Shown here: in pieces, positions 1 through 12,448 of the stretch
Position numbering within the stretch: position 1 is the stretch's first letter
Layout of the letters: each line of letters starts with the position of its first letter
NCBI GenBank assembly: GCA_950295325.1
Contig: OX485803.1
Coordinates: forward strand, 56,621,554 to 56,685,553
From: Polytrichum commune
Taxonomy: Eukaryota; Streptophyta; Polytrichopsida; Polytrichales; Polytrichaceae
Reading direction: 5' to 3'
DNA: 64,000 nucleotides
The notes under the pieces: model-generated
Database searches by the model: none
Told to the model about the DNA's origin: nothing
The model's input: only the letters and a program-made list of their open reading frames with translations
Made by a program: the position numbers and the translations under genes

Positions 1-300
1 TATTATTTGTGTACACTTTAGTCAACTTGTAGACCATTGTTTAACACATGCATGCAACTCAACATTATTGAACATACCCATGCCAAGATATTAGTAAGCC
101 CACTTGAACGCCAAATGCCATGTGGTGACACTTATGGTGAAGTTGTTAATTATCAATGTAACCTAGCATACGCGTCAAAATAGGGTAAGTAACACTAAGT
201 ACCATAAAAAGTGTCGTAATCCCCAACTAAAAAACCACCAAAAACCCCACACATACACCAAAATCCTAAGAATGAATCTTACAACATGATGCATACTTAA
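1..300. repeat. Dispersed repeat fragment, copy 1
   Basis: No gene is seen. Bases about 85-215 resemble 28955-29070: both contain a cacttgaacgccaa block, then a gaagttgttaa block and an atcaatgtaacctagcat block, in the same order. This is a dispersed non-coding repeat of unknown class; no terminal repeats were found. Confidence 0.5.
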
Positions 301-325
301 CCCCCTAATTGCTTTTAAGAGTGTA

Positions 326-1020
326 TTGTCAATAATAATAAGGGAATTTTGTAGAGTTGTTTGGAAGCATTTTCAACTAGTTTTTGTACAAACTCCAAGT
401 GAATCGCAATTTAGGATTCTAACTTCAAGGTTTGAGCAGTTGCATGGTATACGTTACATCACATGGGCAATAAATGGGTCACATATTTTTGTTTTAGCTT
501 TTGTAGTTGGTGGAAAAGAATACTACTACATAATGTCTTTTCATTCAATAATTCTATAGAAAATTGTTGGACCATATTGTATGTTCTGGGAATACGAATT
601 TGGCTAGGTAGGAAGTTTTCACGATTGGGTTATTTTTTCAATTTTAAAAAATTGGACGTGGATGCATAAATTGTAAATTTCAGCCATATAATCTTATAAA
701 AGACTTTGCATATCCGGTAAGGCCTTGGATGTACTATTCATTTAAGGGTGGAAATGTTTATTATTTGGAAATGAGGCAAATCGGAATATTATTCGGTTTT
801 CAACTAAGTTGTGTGTGAAAATGACATTTGCAATTTTGAAGGATGGATGAAGGTTGATAATGTAGTGATCTAAAGTATATTTGAAGAACATGCATGATAT
901 TGTAGCATTTGTATAGTATTGCACAATTTCTGCATTATAAACAACAAAGGGATTGAAGATGAATAAATTGTTGAAGCATAATATAAATCAATAAGGAAGA
1001 AATACGAGAGGACATTAAAT
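326..1020 (+). pseudogene. PIF/Harbinger (HARBI1-type) transposase relic
   Basis: Frame-shifted remains of a DDE nuclease-type transposase. The first open piece (326-559) reads through the family block FEQLHGIRYITWAINGSHI, where functional members usually have AIDGSHI, so the first catalytic Asp is now Asn. It is followed by a YY..FHSIIL block. Continuing past stops and frame changes gives a CMFWEYEFGW-like block near 575-610, a KDFAYPVRPW block near 700-735 (the second Asp position is kept) and a CIVLHNFCIINNKG-like C-terminal block near 905-955. This lineage differs from the intact transposase at 26.6-27.9 kb. No TIRs were identified. It is clearly dead, with several stops and frameshifts. 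Confidence 0.75.
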
Positions 1021-1764
1021 TATGGGGAGAAAGAGTTGGACATGCTTAGGTGAAAAGAAAGATTTTAGCTAAGGAAGATGTTTCAATTACCAATGAAGTA
1101 AATGATGTAGAAACAAATTTAGTTTTACTAAGAAAAATGAAAAGACAAATGACCTTCTTCGTAAAGCCACAATGTTGCATAAATTATTAATCAAAATATT
1201 GTGATATTACAGAATCAAACAATGATTGTAGAACAAAAATAATGAAAGAATAACTAAACTTTATCTAGAACTACAATTAAGTTTTTATTCATGTTCTTCA
1301 AGAAATTTTCATTTCTTGGAATGATACAAGAAAAATTTCACAATTACCAACAACTTGTTATAGCATAATTTTAATTTTTTCTTGAATTTGTTTTCCTTCG
1401 TTTTTTGTTGCAATACTTGATGGTGTGACACTTGGTGCTATAGCAATAATTCACCAACATGAAGTATGTATGAATGGAATAACATCTTTTTCCCTTGATT
1501 CTGTAGCACTTACAAGGATGTGATTGTGCACAATTGTTGTAACATGGGCCATTATTGATACATGTTGATTAGAATTAAGATAACGGTAGTCTAGAAAGAG
1601 TTTAAAGTAAAAACATAGACTTCATTATATTTCCTAATAATGAACATGCTTTTATTTTTGTTAAACTTAAGACAACCGGGCATGGAAGGGAGGTATATAA
1701 AGAACCCTTGCGCAAGAGTAAGACGGTCTTTTATCTTATCTCATGGTTGGGTGGTTCGTGCAAA
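1021..1764. other. Intergenic, nothing recognised
   Basis: AT-rich sequence with no credible reading frame, RNA gene or paired terminal repeat. The first part may be the decayed 3' flank of the transposase relic. Confidence 0.4.
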
Positions 1765-2034
1765 CTCGGGGGGTTCACTGGCGAAAAATCGTAGAACAAC
1801 GTGCAATAAAAAATAAGGTCTAATATATTCATCGTAGATAAATTTTGTAAAAAACTTACATTTAATATAGGGGGTTTTAAAATAGTGAAAAAGGATTACA
1901 TGTAAAATACCATCACATCTTTATTTTGAAAAATACCATACCTTATAATATTTTCTGCAAGGTAAATAGCCCCCCAATAAATAGGTCCCAAACGCACGTG
2001 TATGCAAAATATAAGAGGGAGTGAACCCCCCGAG
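1765..2034. mobile_element. hAT-type MITE, copy 1 (270 bp)
   Basis: The element starts CTCGGGGGGTTCACT and ends with the exact reverse complement, AGTGAACCCCCCGAG. It is flanked by a perfect 8-bp direct repeat, CGTGCAAA, at 1757-1764 and 2035-2042. An 8-bp target duplication is characteristic of the hAT superfamily. The interior is AT-rich and has no coding capacity. Related copies lie at 2317-2585 (same orientation), 21533-21798 (opposite) and 48520-49153 (opposite, interrupted). Confidence 0.9.
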
Positions 2035-2316
2035 CGTGCAAAAAAAATTCCAAAAAATAGTTAAAGGTTTGTTACAATTGTCATGCAGTCATATCATTTA
2101 TTCATTTTGTGAAATCACCTACATTATTATTTCTTATCAGTTCCTAAAACTTCATTAGCTCTAGATACCCTTAGAAATTATCTCAAGCTATGTTATAATA
2201 TAGTTTTTGCACCCTGACAAAACAAATGAAGGCCACAAATATGAAGTAAAACGATAAAAGTGCCAAATGTCACAACCGCCAAAAGGCAGAAGGCTGTAGG
2301 CGTAAGTCATTGTCTA

Positions 2317-2585
2317 CTCAGGGGGGTCACTGGCAAAAATCGTAGAACAACGTGCGATAAAAAATAAGGTCTAATATATTCATTGTAGATAAATTTTGTA
2401 AAAAACTTACATATAATATAGGGGGTTTTTAAATAGTGAAAAAGGATTACATGTAAAATACCATCACACCTTTATTTTGAAAAATACCATACCTTATAAT
2501 ATTTTATGCAAGGTAAATAGCCCCCCAATAAATAAGTCCCGAACGCACGTGTATGCAAAATATAAGAGGGAGTGAACCCCCCGAG
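2317..2585. mobile_element. hAT-type MITE, copy 2 (269 bp)
   Basis: Nearly identical to copy 1 over its whole length, with about a dozen differences by eye. It has its own flanking 8-bp repeat: ATTGTCTA at 2309-2316 and ATTGTCTG at 2586-2593. Separate target duplications show that the two copies inserted independently rather than by local duplication of one. Its left end reads CTCAGGGGGGTCACT, slightly diverged. Confidence 0.88.
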
Positions 2586-2593
2586 ATTGTCTG

Positions 2594-3142
2594 GGATGAG
2601 AAAAAATAAATAAACACACACACACACATAATTTTATCATAGCTTCAATCTTGATATAATACTAAGCTTGGCTATAGGGTTATTTAAAGCATGTATAGGC
2701 AAGAATTTAATCATACAAGAAGTTTAGGCTATAACTGATGGCTTTGTAAAGAAGACTATGTTAGTCGTAGCTCTTTTGCTTTATCGAGAAGTTGTTGATA
2801 ACTTCTTTTGTCATCTTGGTCAGGTTGTGCAAATTATTGACCACTTTCATTATTAAAGTGGTTGTTGACTATGGTCACTATTTGGCTCTCTTCAAATTAT
2901 TTTTTCGTCAATCATGTATTCTTTGATAATGAAGTTGTGTTTCCTTTTGCATGATAATCAAGAATGGTTGAAATCTTTTATCATAGCCACAAATAGAATC
3001 TATAGTTTGATTCAAGAGGTAACACTTAGATGTAGCATATATATATATATAGAAACTAATGGACGTAAAGAAAAAACAACATAGGAGAAGTTAAGAGCTT
3101 GTTGTACATGAGAATAATGTGAATAGATAGAGACCAAAAATA
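2594..3142. other. Intergenic with short microsatellites
   Basis: Contains an AC microsatellite at about 2614-2628 and an AT run near 3038-3050. No gene is recognised. Confidence 0.4.
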
Positions 3143-3230
3143 TGAGATGGGCTAGTGGTTAGAGGGAGGAGGAAGAAATACTTTGAACAAAAGAGAAGAG
3201 GGTTCCAGTCTTCTCAATCGCAAAAAAAAA
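3143..3230 (+). mobile_element. tRNA-derived SINE-like sequence
   Basis: Contains an A-box-like stretch (GGGCTAGTGGTTAGAGGG, near 3149-3166) and a B-box-like GGGTTCCAGTC about 50 bases downstream (3200-3210), followed by a short A run at about 3222-3230. Spacing and order fit a pol III internal promoter of a tRNA-derived SINE. No cloverleaf can be drawn, so it is not a functional tRNA. I could not find a clean target-site duplication. Confidence 0.42.
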
Positions 3231-5883
3231 TTTAAATCTAGTAACTAAATTTCATAATACAACCTCATCATACAACCCATATATAATTGCACTTAGATTC
3301 ATACAACATCGTTTTTTATAAAAACAATTTTACAGACATTTTAATTTTTTTATCTTGTTTGTTTGTTTGTTGTTTTTACACATTTTTTGTCAATCTTGCC
3401 TCGAATAATAATTACGTGATACACTTCAGAATCTCTGCATTTAGTTTTTTCCATATCATCTTTTTCTTCATCAGATACATGAACCTCAATCACATCCGTC
3501 TCATTGGTTTTTTTCATCTTCTTCACTCCTTCTTTTGTTAGACACCCTCCCTTCTTCCTAGTAAGTTGATTATTTGTTGTTGTTGCCACTTGTTCCTTTC
3601 CTTGTAAGATTCTATCTCTAGTAAGACTCTTTAAATGTTCTTCTTGCAAAAAATTGAACATGGATGTAATTGGAAGAAGGTGAAATGCACTAGAAGGATA
3701 GGGGAGCATATTATGACTATGCTATATTGATAAATGAATGTATGGTTATTTTTTAATTTTTTGCATCCATTGTGAATTTTGTGACCACTCTCCTTGCGAC
3801 TTTTTATGTGACTCGTCATCAACAATATATTCCTTCATGTTTTGAAAAAATTTAACACACTACTACCCAAACCATGCCAAAACAAGAATGCAAGAGAAAT
3901 GAGAGAATATTGCAAACAACAACTTTTTATATTTTAATTTTGAAATATAATGTTAGTGTATGATAAAATTTAAATTTAAAAAAAAGCCGCCATTGTATCT
4001 ACAACCCCTCAAATAAGTTTCATTATAAATTTATTATAAAAATATTTCTTTGTCATGGGCCACTACATTTTTTAACCAAGCCACCTCTTTTGCCTTTATT
4101 ACTACAAAATCCATTGGACCATGTTAGTACATAATGTAGGACTTAAAATATGTCTTTGGGAACCTCGAACTCCTTGGGACGACTTCATGGTCCATGGTGT
4201 AAACAACCCCTAAGTTATGGCAAGAGGATCATCACTACAACCTTGTTGTTGCAAAGGCTAAGGATCCCTATTATAATATTGCAATAGATAAAGTTATTAG
4301 AGCATGAGTCTCCAACTCATAAAATTCCGATTGCTAGTATTGTAAATGTTAAGGTGGAGGGGTCCTTTATGAAACAAGTGATGAGTAGGATATCAAAAAC
4401 ACCGTTGCAACTTTGTCAATTTAGAGGAATAGGTCCCTAATACAATAACATAATCTAACACAAGGTCCTTCCCAAGAGGTGCCTTTGTGTACATCAAGAG
4501 GGGGTATTATGAGGGTAGGGTTTTGGTACTTGTTGTAACATGTGTTGGCTTCCATTCCCAAGGCTAGCCTCAAGAGATTGTTTATCCCTTTATTTGACCT
4601 ATTTAACCCTTGAGCGCTCATGCAACCCAAAATGGGTTGCCACCTATTATTTTCACAAAGTTTGCAACCCATAAATTTTGCTCACATGCTCAAATTGGGT
4701 GAGATATTTCCCACCGGACAAGTTCACGGCGGTGCATGACTTTGCTGGACATATCTGGCAAACTTTTGAGTGTACATGTTGAAGACCTCATTCAAAGGGT
4801 AAATCTCCATAAATGTCATGATTTGGCCCTTCAAGTTTGAGGGTGACAAACTTGGTATAAGTTTCATAAAAAATTAAAAAAAAAAAAAAACACCCAACCT
4901 TTTGGGAGGAGCTCACTTGACAACCATATAATATTTATGGCCAAATTTCTAGCTTCCAAAAACCATGCCCTGACCCAAGTGGACATCTAACATAAATTTT
5001 TGGAGTTTTTGGGAGTTCTCCCTTGATGACCTTGTAGATGTTGTATGACTTACTTTGAATTTTCACATCGAGAATATATGGTGGTGTAGTTCACTTTCAT
5101 ATGGTTGGAATTGAGAAAAACAAATTCTAATTCACTACATGATTGGAAATTCATGCATAGGTGTTGGACCTACTTGAAAATGGAATGTGAACACTTAAGC
5201 TTGTAGACTCCATAAATATCTCCTGTGCTTTGCAATCCATCACCACTATTCAACCTATGCAATGACATTGCTACCCTCTCTTGCATTGACACATTAACGC
5301 TAAAACAAGTATCCTCTTTCTTCAAATAGGGGCCCAACCTCCTATATCAAGATATGAATGTAATAAAATTTACTCAAGTTCACTCCTAAACTTTTTCGTC
5401 GTCCACGAACCCAACAACAAGCAGTCTACAAATTTGTAGCTCCGTTCTTGACTCTATATGCTCCTCTGTATGTCCCATGTTTTCAGAACTCAAGCTAAAA
5501 ATTACAAACTTCTCCCATTCTCCTTGCAAAAGCAATGCTTGAATGTCCACAACATGTTGCACAAGCATGTACAAATACATGTATAATCTTAAGAGCAAAC
5601 AAGTCTCTTCCTCCTCTGGACCATTGCAACCATGCTTGTTGAATTCAAGGTGAAAACAAGTGAAAACAAGAAGATAAGAGAAGTGAAACCAAGATAATGG
5701 TCAAACTTGATTTTTTTTTGTCTTTCAAAATTGCCTTTGTTTGAACATTTATTATAAAAATCAGCGCATTCATCTTTTTGGTGCATGGTCATTCCCCTCA
5801 GTCCACATTCGGTTTACACTTAGTGAGGGGCCCATAGGCTTTGTAAATCGAGGGTTTTTAATAAGACATTAGATCCTGGAGTC
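3231..5883. other. Intergenic; unassigned ORF and MITE-end-like sequence
   Basis: A 119-codon minus-strand frame (3350-3709) is rich in Lys, Glu and Thr and has no domain I recognise. The stretch ending near 4211 (catggtccatggtgtaaac) resembles the right end of the foldback remnant at 5884-5945, so it may be another MITE end. An 83-codon minus frame at 4421-4672 has no recognisable motif. I see no promoter or RNA gene here. Confidence 0.35.
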
Positions 5884-5945
5884 GGACCATGGAAAAAGGC
5901 CGTCTTCCATGGTCCAACTTCATGGTCCATGGTGTAAGCCGGCCC
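5884..5945. mobile_element. Foldback/Tourist-like MITE remnant
   Basis: GGACCATGGAA and TTCCATGGTCC form a near-perfect hairpin at 5884-5916. It is followed by a second CATGGTCCATGG and an end GGTGTAAGCCGGCCC directly before TTA (5946-5948). The GGCCC-TTA ending matches the other Tourist-like ends in this window (TSD TTA). The left terminus is not clear, so this is a partial element. Confidence 0.4.
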
Positions 5946-5948
5946 TTA

Positions 5949-8389
5949 ACTTACTCCTCGCTTGCCTCACAAAAGGACCCCACCTTGCCATTTGCAGAGG
6001 CATGTGGCTTCTCTTCACTGGAGGTGATGAAAACCAACTATTCAGAGCGTAATAATGGGAGGTTCACAGTTGTGTCCCAATTTACGCACTCATCAGTGCC
6101 ACATATTGATGCGCACACCCTGGTTGTGGGCCTGCCTCTTCACTGTGCAGTGGAGGTCATGCTTACAGATTTAGCTCGGTTTTAACTGCTAGGGAATGAC
6201 CTGTGGGCATAAGTAAGGTAGTTGTAAGTTATGCAGCCTGTAACTGAAATGTTCTCCTTAGCCCAGGAATAAGTTACCCTGTGGGAAAAGTAAGAGCATT
6301 GTGGGGAAAGTAGTACAACGGCCAAAACCAACCATGCCCAAATGATTAAGGCAGGCCCGGGCTGGGCTGGGCTGGCGCATCAACTGAATTGGGCTCTTGA
6401 AGCTGTGGAGCGAACAGCATTGGAATTTGTACATTCTGCTTTGTCGGGCTGCATGCATAACTTAGTAGTTCCCACACAGCCACTACCTTACTGGAGCAGT
6501 GAACTACCCGGGCCCATGCCTCTGCAACCAGTGCCCCTCTTTCCCTCGCTAATAACTTAAGTCACCATTTTCAATCTACTTTGGGGTTGTAGTAGTCTAG
6601 TCGTCACCGGAGCCAGCCGGCTTGAGTTTAATTTCTCCATTCACTGGCCGCGTATTGGAATAATGAATGCAATGTGGGCACCTAAATGTTGTCACGTATG
6701 CCATTTATTGGGTCCCACTTTGTGGGGGAAAAAAAATTATAGATACCTTATTAACATGTCCATATATTGCTGCACAGAGAGGTGAGGGAAGGCCAAACTT
6801 AGGTAAGTTACATGGTGCCGGCCAGCGTCATCATTAGCCAGTAAAAGCTGAGCCTCTTTGTTATATATTTCCAGTAAGAGGGAAAGCTAGTAAAGTATTG
6901 GTGATAAAAAAAAAAACTGATGGTCTAGTTGAATGTACTAAAGCAACAGACTTGGTAATCCTCAGAGCAGGGAAAGAAAGAGGTTGCTATTAGGTAATAT
7001 TCTTGCTGAAATGGTTGGGGGCTGTGTGTGTGTGAGATTTTTATGTACGATGTGGTTTGAAGTTGTGGGAATGCAAATATGTTCCCAAGACAATGGATTT
7101 CATGTACTTCTGGAAAAACATGAAGTTGAGAGTCCTGAAATGATGCTTTCATAAGGTCAAAATGCTCCAATTACTAAATTAAGGGCACTCAACCAATCTC
7201 AAGCCGATGCATTAAATGTACTAGGCATATTTGAAGTAGCCTGCTCTTGACGAGTTACCACGTGTATACCCTAGCAGCAAGATGAAGTTCTGGTATGGAG
7301 AGAAGGAATTATCGTATATGAGCATACCCCTCATTCATCCAACACAAAATCCCTGAAATAATATGCAGTCCAAAGGCGATTCTTTTAGTTTATTTAACAT
7401 TGGAATTAGCTTCAACTATCCCGAATTAGTATGTATGAGGTGTTTCAATTAAATTGGCCACACATCTATAGGGGATCATTGATGAGGGATGTGTGCCACT
7501 CAAGTAAGGTGAAGGTGGAAACATTGGGAAACCCCTTAGAGTGTGGAGATTGATTTTCTTGAAATAGTTGACCTCGGAATTAACATCAAAGATACCGAAT
7601 CGGTCTAGAACAACTAAGTTGGGATAAATAAGCCATTTAAAAATTGACATCTGCAATCTAGATTCCTCGTAAATTGATCACACTAAGTTGACAAGCATGT
7701 TGTTTGGACCAATATTTACAACCACACAACTGTACATCTAATCAATCTAGAGTGGCCCATACTATTCATTATCAATCCACATGAATGATCTTGGAATCAT
7801 TGCAAGCAAGTAGAGAAGGTGACACAAGACACTTGTTGCTAGGTGATGTCAAGTCATGAAGATCACCTTGATTAACATGACACACAAAATTGCATTTCAC
7901 ATCAAATAAGACATATAGCATGAAACGCATATTGGTATGAAGAATACTGGACATGGCAGGTGGAATCATCATATCAAAAAAATTACTAAGATGCATCTAC
8001 ATCTAAAACCCAACACTATGTTATTAGAATCATACATTTGGGGCTTAACAATGTATACGAGACTGGGACATCGTGTTGGTTTCAAGACCTTCTGTCTTGG
8101 TTTCGGGCATGCCTAACTTATCACTTCACCCGCACAGTGCACCATCCATCCAATGATTTGATATGCTCCCAAATCATTTATGAACAGAGCTGGGGACCCC
8201 CCCGACGTTTGACAATACAAGATGCTAGCTTATAAGCTCTAAGTTAAGATGTGAAGCTCTCCAACGTCTGAGGCCTACTTATACTAATTTCCTCATTCCC
8301 TGCACGCACCCTAGCTAGCTAGCTAGCTAGCTGTACGGGACTCATGTGGAAGCAGATTATATTGTTGTAGGCAATATCCTCCCACTGCA
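5949..8389. other. Intergenic, no gene recognised
   Basis: Many short frames on both strands, none longer than 100 codons with a known motif. A small GGGCTGGGCT repeat sits near 6358-6376. The 98-codon frame at 5889-6185 starts inside the foldback remnant and is not credible. No tRNA or other RNA gene is recognised. Confidence 0.4.
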
Positions 8390-8616
8390 CTGAATTGATG
8401 TGGCATCATATATTTGCTCCCTCCCTCCCTCAGCACTATATAAGTTACTGCTCCGCACGATCCCAAAAAGGCTGCGCTTCTTCACCTAGCTACAAGTGGT
8501 GATTGTGCAATCCTGAGCAACAACAGTAAACTATGGTTTCCCATTTAACATCCCTTACTTTTCTTGAGCCCCACCCTGACGCCACTTCTATATACTGTGC
8601 CCAAAGCGCAGCTTGA
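8390..8616 (+). promoter_or_regulatory. Possible pol II promoter with a 27-codon ORF
   Basis: A CTCCCTCCCTCCCTC pyrimidine patch is followed by CACTATATAAG (TATA-like, 8434-8444). An ATG lies at 8533, with 27 codons before a TGA at 8614-8616. A GCTA microsatellite (about 8310-8331) lies upstream. The layout is what a plant core promoter and short leader look like, but no protein gene follows within the next 2 kb. If transcribed, the product could be non-coding or a short peptide. The peptide matches no family I know. Confidence 0.3.
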
Positions 8617-10179
8617 GGGGAGGGTGGTGGGTCACCCAAGCCTATATATGTTCCGTTGGCCTGCCGACCATTATTATCAAAGCCCGATGGCCCCGCCTAG
8701 GCAGGAATCATGATGTATGCGGTAAGTAGTAGTGCCTCATCAGGTGGTTTGACTACACCTCCTTGAATACCTAGAATACATTGGCGGTGGTGGCCCATCA
8801 TCATGGACTCCAGCAGTTCCTATTCTAGTAATAGTAAGTAGGTGTATGTATGAGTGCAGTGAGTGAGCGAGCGAGCGAGCCGGGGTCGTCCGCATGCATG
8901 GGGCCCCCCATCTCTCCTGTTTATTTAATTCATTAAGCATGGGCGGTGAACGGTCCTGAGTCCTCATCATCATGGCCTTGCCATCCCGCCCGGGTTGTTT
9001 AGAATCTTGGATTTGGCAAGTGCAGGTGGGCACTGTATAACAAGTAGCTGGCTAGTAGGCCCGCTTCACGCTTCACGCTAATACACCTCCCGCCTCCAAT
9101 CTGCTCAAGTTGCAGCGCGCTCATGCACCATCAGTATCGCAAATGGAAGTCTGCACTTATCACTTGGTGTGAGCTACTTGTGGGTTTCCACCTTTTCCAG
9201 ACAACACTGCCTCAAATGGTCGGAAGCCGCTGAACACATGCTTGAGTGTTGCCCAAAAGAAGACGGGTTGGGAGGTCGAATGAGGCTTCGAGTGACTTCG
9301 TACCGCATTCGAGTAAGTTTGAGAGACTCATGGCAACAATTTTTAGAGTAACTCTTGTTATGTCGTCACTCATCTCAATTGTTGGACACTCGCATGTGGA
9401 TGCTATATGGCAAGGCTTGCTATTAAGATCAGACACCAAAATACAGTGACATGTTACAATGAGATTGAAGTACGTGTTCAAAATAAACTAACCACTATAT
9501 TTATGATATGTGAACATGATAGGAAGGGCTATATGCAATCACTTTTTCTTTTTATTAAAATGAAAACAAAAACTTGACTTTCATTTTTTATAACTTCTGC
9601 ACCTCGACTAGTGGTTTGAACTTGAAATGACAATCTTTGTGATGTGGAATTGCGCCTCATCGGATGAGACTATTCATGATTTGTTCAAGTGGGCAATTTT
9701 CCATGGAGTTGGAAGTGCCCACAATTGAGCCACAAGTCTTATTCTTTAGAGGCCATGCCAAAACGTAAGTCTGGCTAAAGAAAATTATAAATAGACTCAC
9801 ACATAAACGTCATCAAAATTTGGGACCAAATCAACAATTTGGAAAAAATCTTTCATAATTGCCACTTCCAAGACTTGTGTTAGTGTTAGTGACCTAAAAA
9901 ATAAACTAGGGAGGTCAAAAGTTGCTTTGCTCTATCTAAAGCTACAAAACTTTTTCTTTTCTTTTCTTAGATTTTCTTTGATTTGGAAAATACACAAGTG
10001 GTGAGTGGAGAAAAGAGGTGCAGAAGAAAATGAGAAAATTCTTAGTTATATAAAAATGAACATGTCAACACTTGAAACTCAAAGAAACCCTCCAAGAATT
10101 TCTACAACAAGGAACCATTAGGAGCAATGAACAGGGAGAACTAACCACTAATTATACATGAACCAATTAAAATTAAAGA
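8617..10179. other. Intergenic, nothing recognised
   Basis: A GAGC repeat lies near 8865-8880. A minus-strand frame at 9212-9481 (89 codons) has no motif I recognise. No hairpin typical of a known microRNA was spotted. Confidence 0.35.
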
Positions 10180-10340
10180 CTTCAGGAAAATTACCAATCA
10201 TTTTGAAAGATTCTATGGGATACACCTAATTTCAATGAAGAAAAACTAAAAGATCACAACATGCAACTGGTTGGACTTGGAAACGCTAGGATTTTGACCA
10301 ATTATGCCCAGAAAGCTCCCCAGACACTGATAAGGAGATT
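10180..10340. repeat. Dispersed repeat R2, copy 1
   Basis: Shares ordered blocks with 22960-23175 and 35070-35280: a ttacca/ggaatctat-like block, then gatcacaacatg, ggttggactt and the ctaggatttt/cttgac motif. Non-coding and of unknown class. The copies are diverged, indicating age. Confidence 0.5.
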
Positions 10341-12291
10341 GCAACCCAAACTCCTTGCCGATTTCATCCCTTTACTTTATGATTAACTTTAAATCGAGTC
10401 GGTGATACCAGATCAATATGGGCGATTTTTTTTTTGATTCAGGACCAACAGTGCCCGAGGCGTGAAAGGTCGTCTCTTGTTGTCTTACAACCCTGGTCAG
10501 CCGTAGAAATTATATATGACCTGGCCCATGTGATAGGTGTGGAGCTTGCTTTCAGGAAGCAATTTGCACACAACCAACAGTATCTTGGATGAAAACATTA
10601 CTTTATGGACGACTTTGTACACCCCCTCCCCCCCCCCCCCCCCCCAACAATGAGGCTCCAGGGATTAAGCTACCAATTATAAATTTCAACAAACAGAAAC
10701 CCCTACTGTATCTGAGGGAAGGTAAGAAACTTACCAAGCCTTAAGTATCCTTTGACCCATGCCAAAGATCAAGTGTGAATGCCAATTTGTTAACAATAAA
10801 CTGTAATCTGGTCTGCAGTATTAATTGCCAACAGTTTAAGATGTCTATAGAAACTAGCAGTGTCATCCAACAGCTGCTTCATTCTGTGAATAAATAAGGC
10901 GTACAACCTATAGATTGGTTTTGGTTTTACCTACAAATTAACTAACCATGCAAGAAGAATTTGTGACCAAGCTGGGATATATATCTGTGTCCGGTGTTGC
11001 GAGGGATGAGCGGTCGTGAATGTGGCAACTATAACACAAACTAACTTATACTTAAAAGTCAATGGACTTAGCTTGTCAGACTTTACTTTGTCAGATGCTC
11101 AAATTCAATTAAAGCATACAATATTATCTATAACAATAGCACCTGGGGAAGAAAGCTAATCCTGTAGCTACATTGCATTTTCCAAGAACATGCTCATACA
11201 AATTCCTTCCAGAACAGTGATTCAAAGTAATGGAGATAAGAGGTTGGGGGAGTTTATTTCAGGCCTCAGCCAGTTGCAAGTCGACTAGCCCAAGCTCCAG
11301 ATCAGTCTTGGAAAAGACCTTCATCCTCAAGTTCCATATAGAGAAGAGGCATCCATAACCAATCACTTAAGAGATTTTGCACCAGGTCTGAAGAAGTATA
11401 AAGCGGTGCAAAAAAAATATCATGTGGGAAGACAGAAATAAGGAAGATTGCAAAATTTTCGGTGATTTTATTCTTTAAATTGAATTATTGTGAATTTTTC
11501 AACTCAAAAGTTGATCCAAACGCATTACCAATGTCTAGACTCTACCTTACCCTCATTTAAATCACTCATTCCTCCTCATTTAAACTCTCAAAACCATGAC
11601 ATGTGTCATGGCACTATTGATTTCAACCTGATCAAAATTGAGTCCCAACCTGATTGAAATTACGGTACCCTCTAGATTATGGATAGGGCCTGATCAGAAA
11701 TAGGCACCTCTACTATATATATCTATCTATATCTATATACATATTTGTACGCATAGAATGTGAGATCCACTATTCAACCTGCAGTGCTATCCTGAAAGTA
11801 CACTTGGAGCCTTGGAGGAGCACCTTACAGATTGACTTTGTTGTCCATGGGTCTATTTACATTTCACACAATTACACGGATCTTTAGAAAAATCTTAGTA
11901 ATATTAAATATTAAAATATCTATATTTTAATGTTACACCTACATTATATTGAAGTTCAATAAACCTCCACAAGTACAGAATGGTAAAGATAGCAGTTCTA
12001 AAGTTGCACAGCTCCAAACAATCCGAGTAGAGTGTGGGTCAGAGTGCCTCGGGCCTCACTACTGCTGCATTTCATGAATTTAATTTACTTTCCAAGTGTA
12101 GGATCAAACGTGTAATCCTGAATGAAATTAGAACATCATTCTAAGGATCACATTTCCAGAACTGCATGTATGGGGTGAATATCACCTTATATAGTACCCC
12201 CACAATTTTGAAAAAGGTTTGGGAAAATCCCTGTCGATATTTTGCTGGTCAGCTGGCTTTGTAATATACATGCTGAGAGCTGAACAAACTG
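10341..12291. other. Intergenic with an oligo-C tract
   Basis: An interrupted run of more than 20 C lies at about 10621-10646. A short TATATC-rich patch lies near 11715-11745. No gene was found. Confidence 0.4.
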
Positions 12292-12306
12292 AGAGAATAG
12301 TCCTGC

Positions 12307-12432
12307 GTCGTGGCGGTGTTCTTGCGCCCGAGGGGCCCCGCCCCCCCTCAGTGTGGGCGTGGGGGTGTCCTTTTTTCCTTAGTTTATTCATTTTGGCGTT
12401 GGCAGTTGGCCTTCTGTCTCAAAAAAAAAAAA
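12307..12432 (+). mobile_element. A-tailed short retroposon with target duplication
   Basis: A GC-rich insert ends in GGCCTTCTGTCTC plus about 12 A. It is flanked by a perfect 15-bp direct repeat, AGAGAATAGTCCTGC, at 12292-12306 and 12434-12448. A 3' A-tail plus a long target duplication is the hallmark of target-primed reverse transcription by LINE machinery. The insert is too short to code. I see no clear A and B boxes, so it may be a SINE body or the 5'-truncated 3' end of a LINE. The same 3' end (reverse orientation) occurs at 23743-23764. Confidence 0.8.
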
Positions 12433-12448
12433 CAGAGAATAGTCCTGC

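Noticed and set aside
3143..3230. Functional tRNA gene
   Set aside because: A- and B-box-like motifs exist, but no acceptor or anticodon stems can be formed.
5889..6185. 98-codon frame as a gene
   Set aside because: It begins within a foldback MITE remnant and shows no domain.
9212..9481. 89-codon minus-strand frame as a gene
   Set aside because: No recognisable domain, no promoter or partner exon, and overlapping frames on the other strand.
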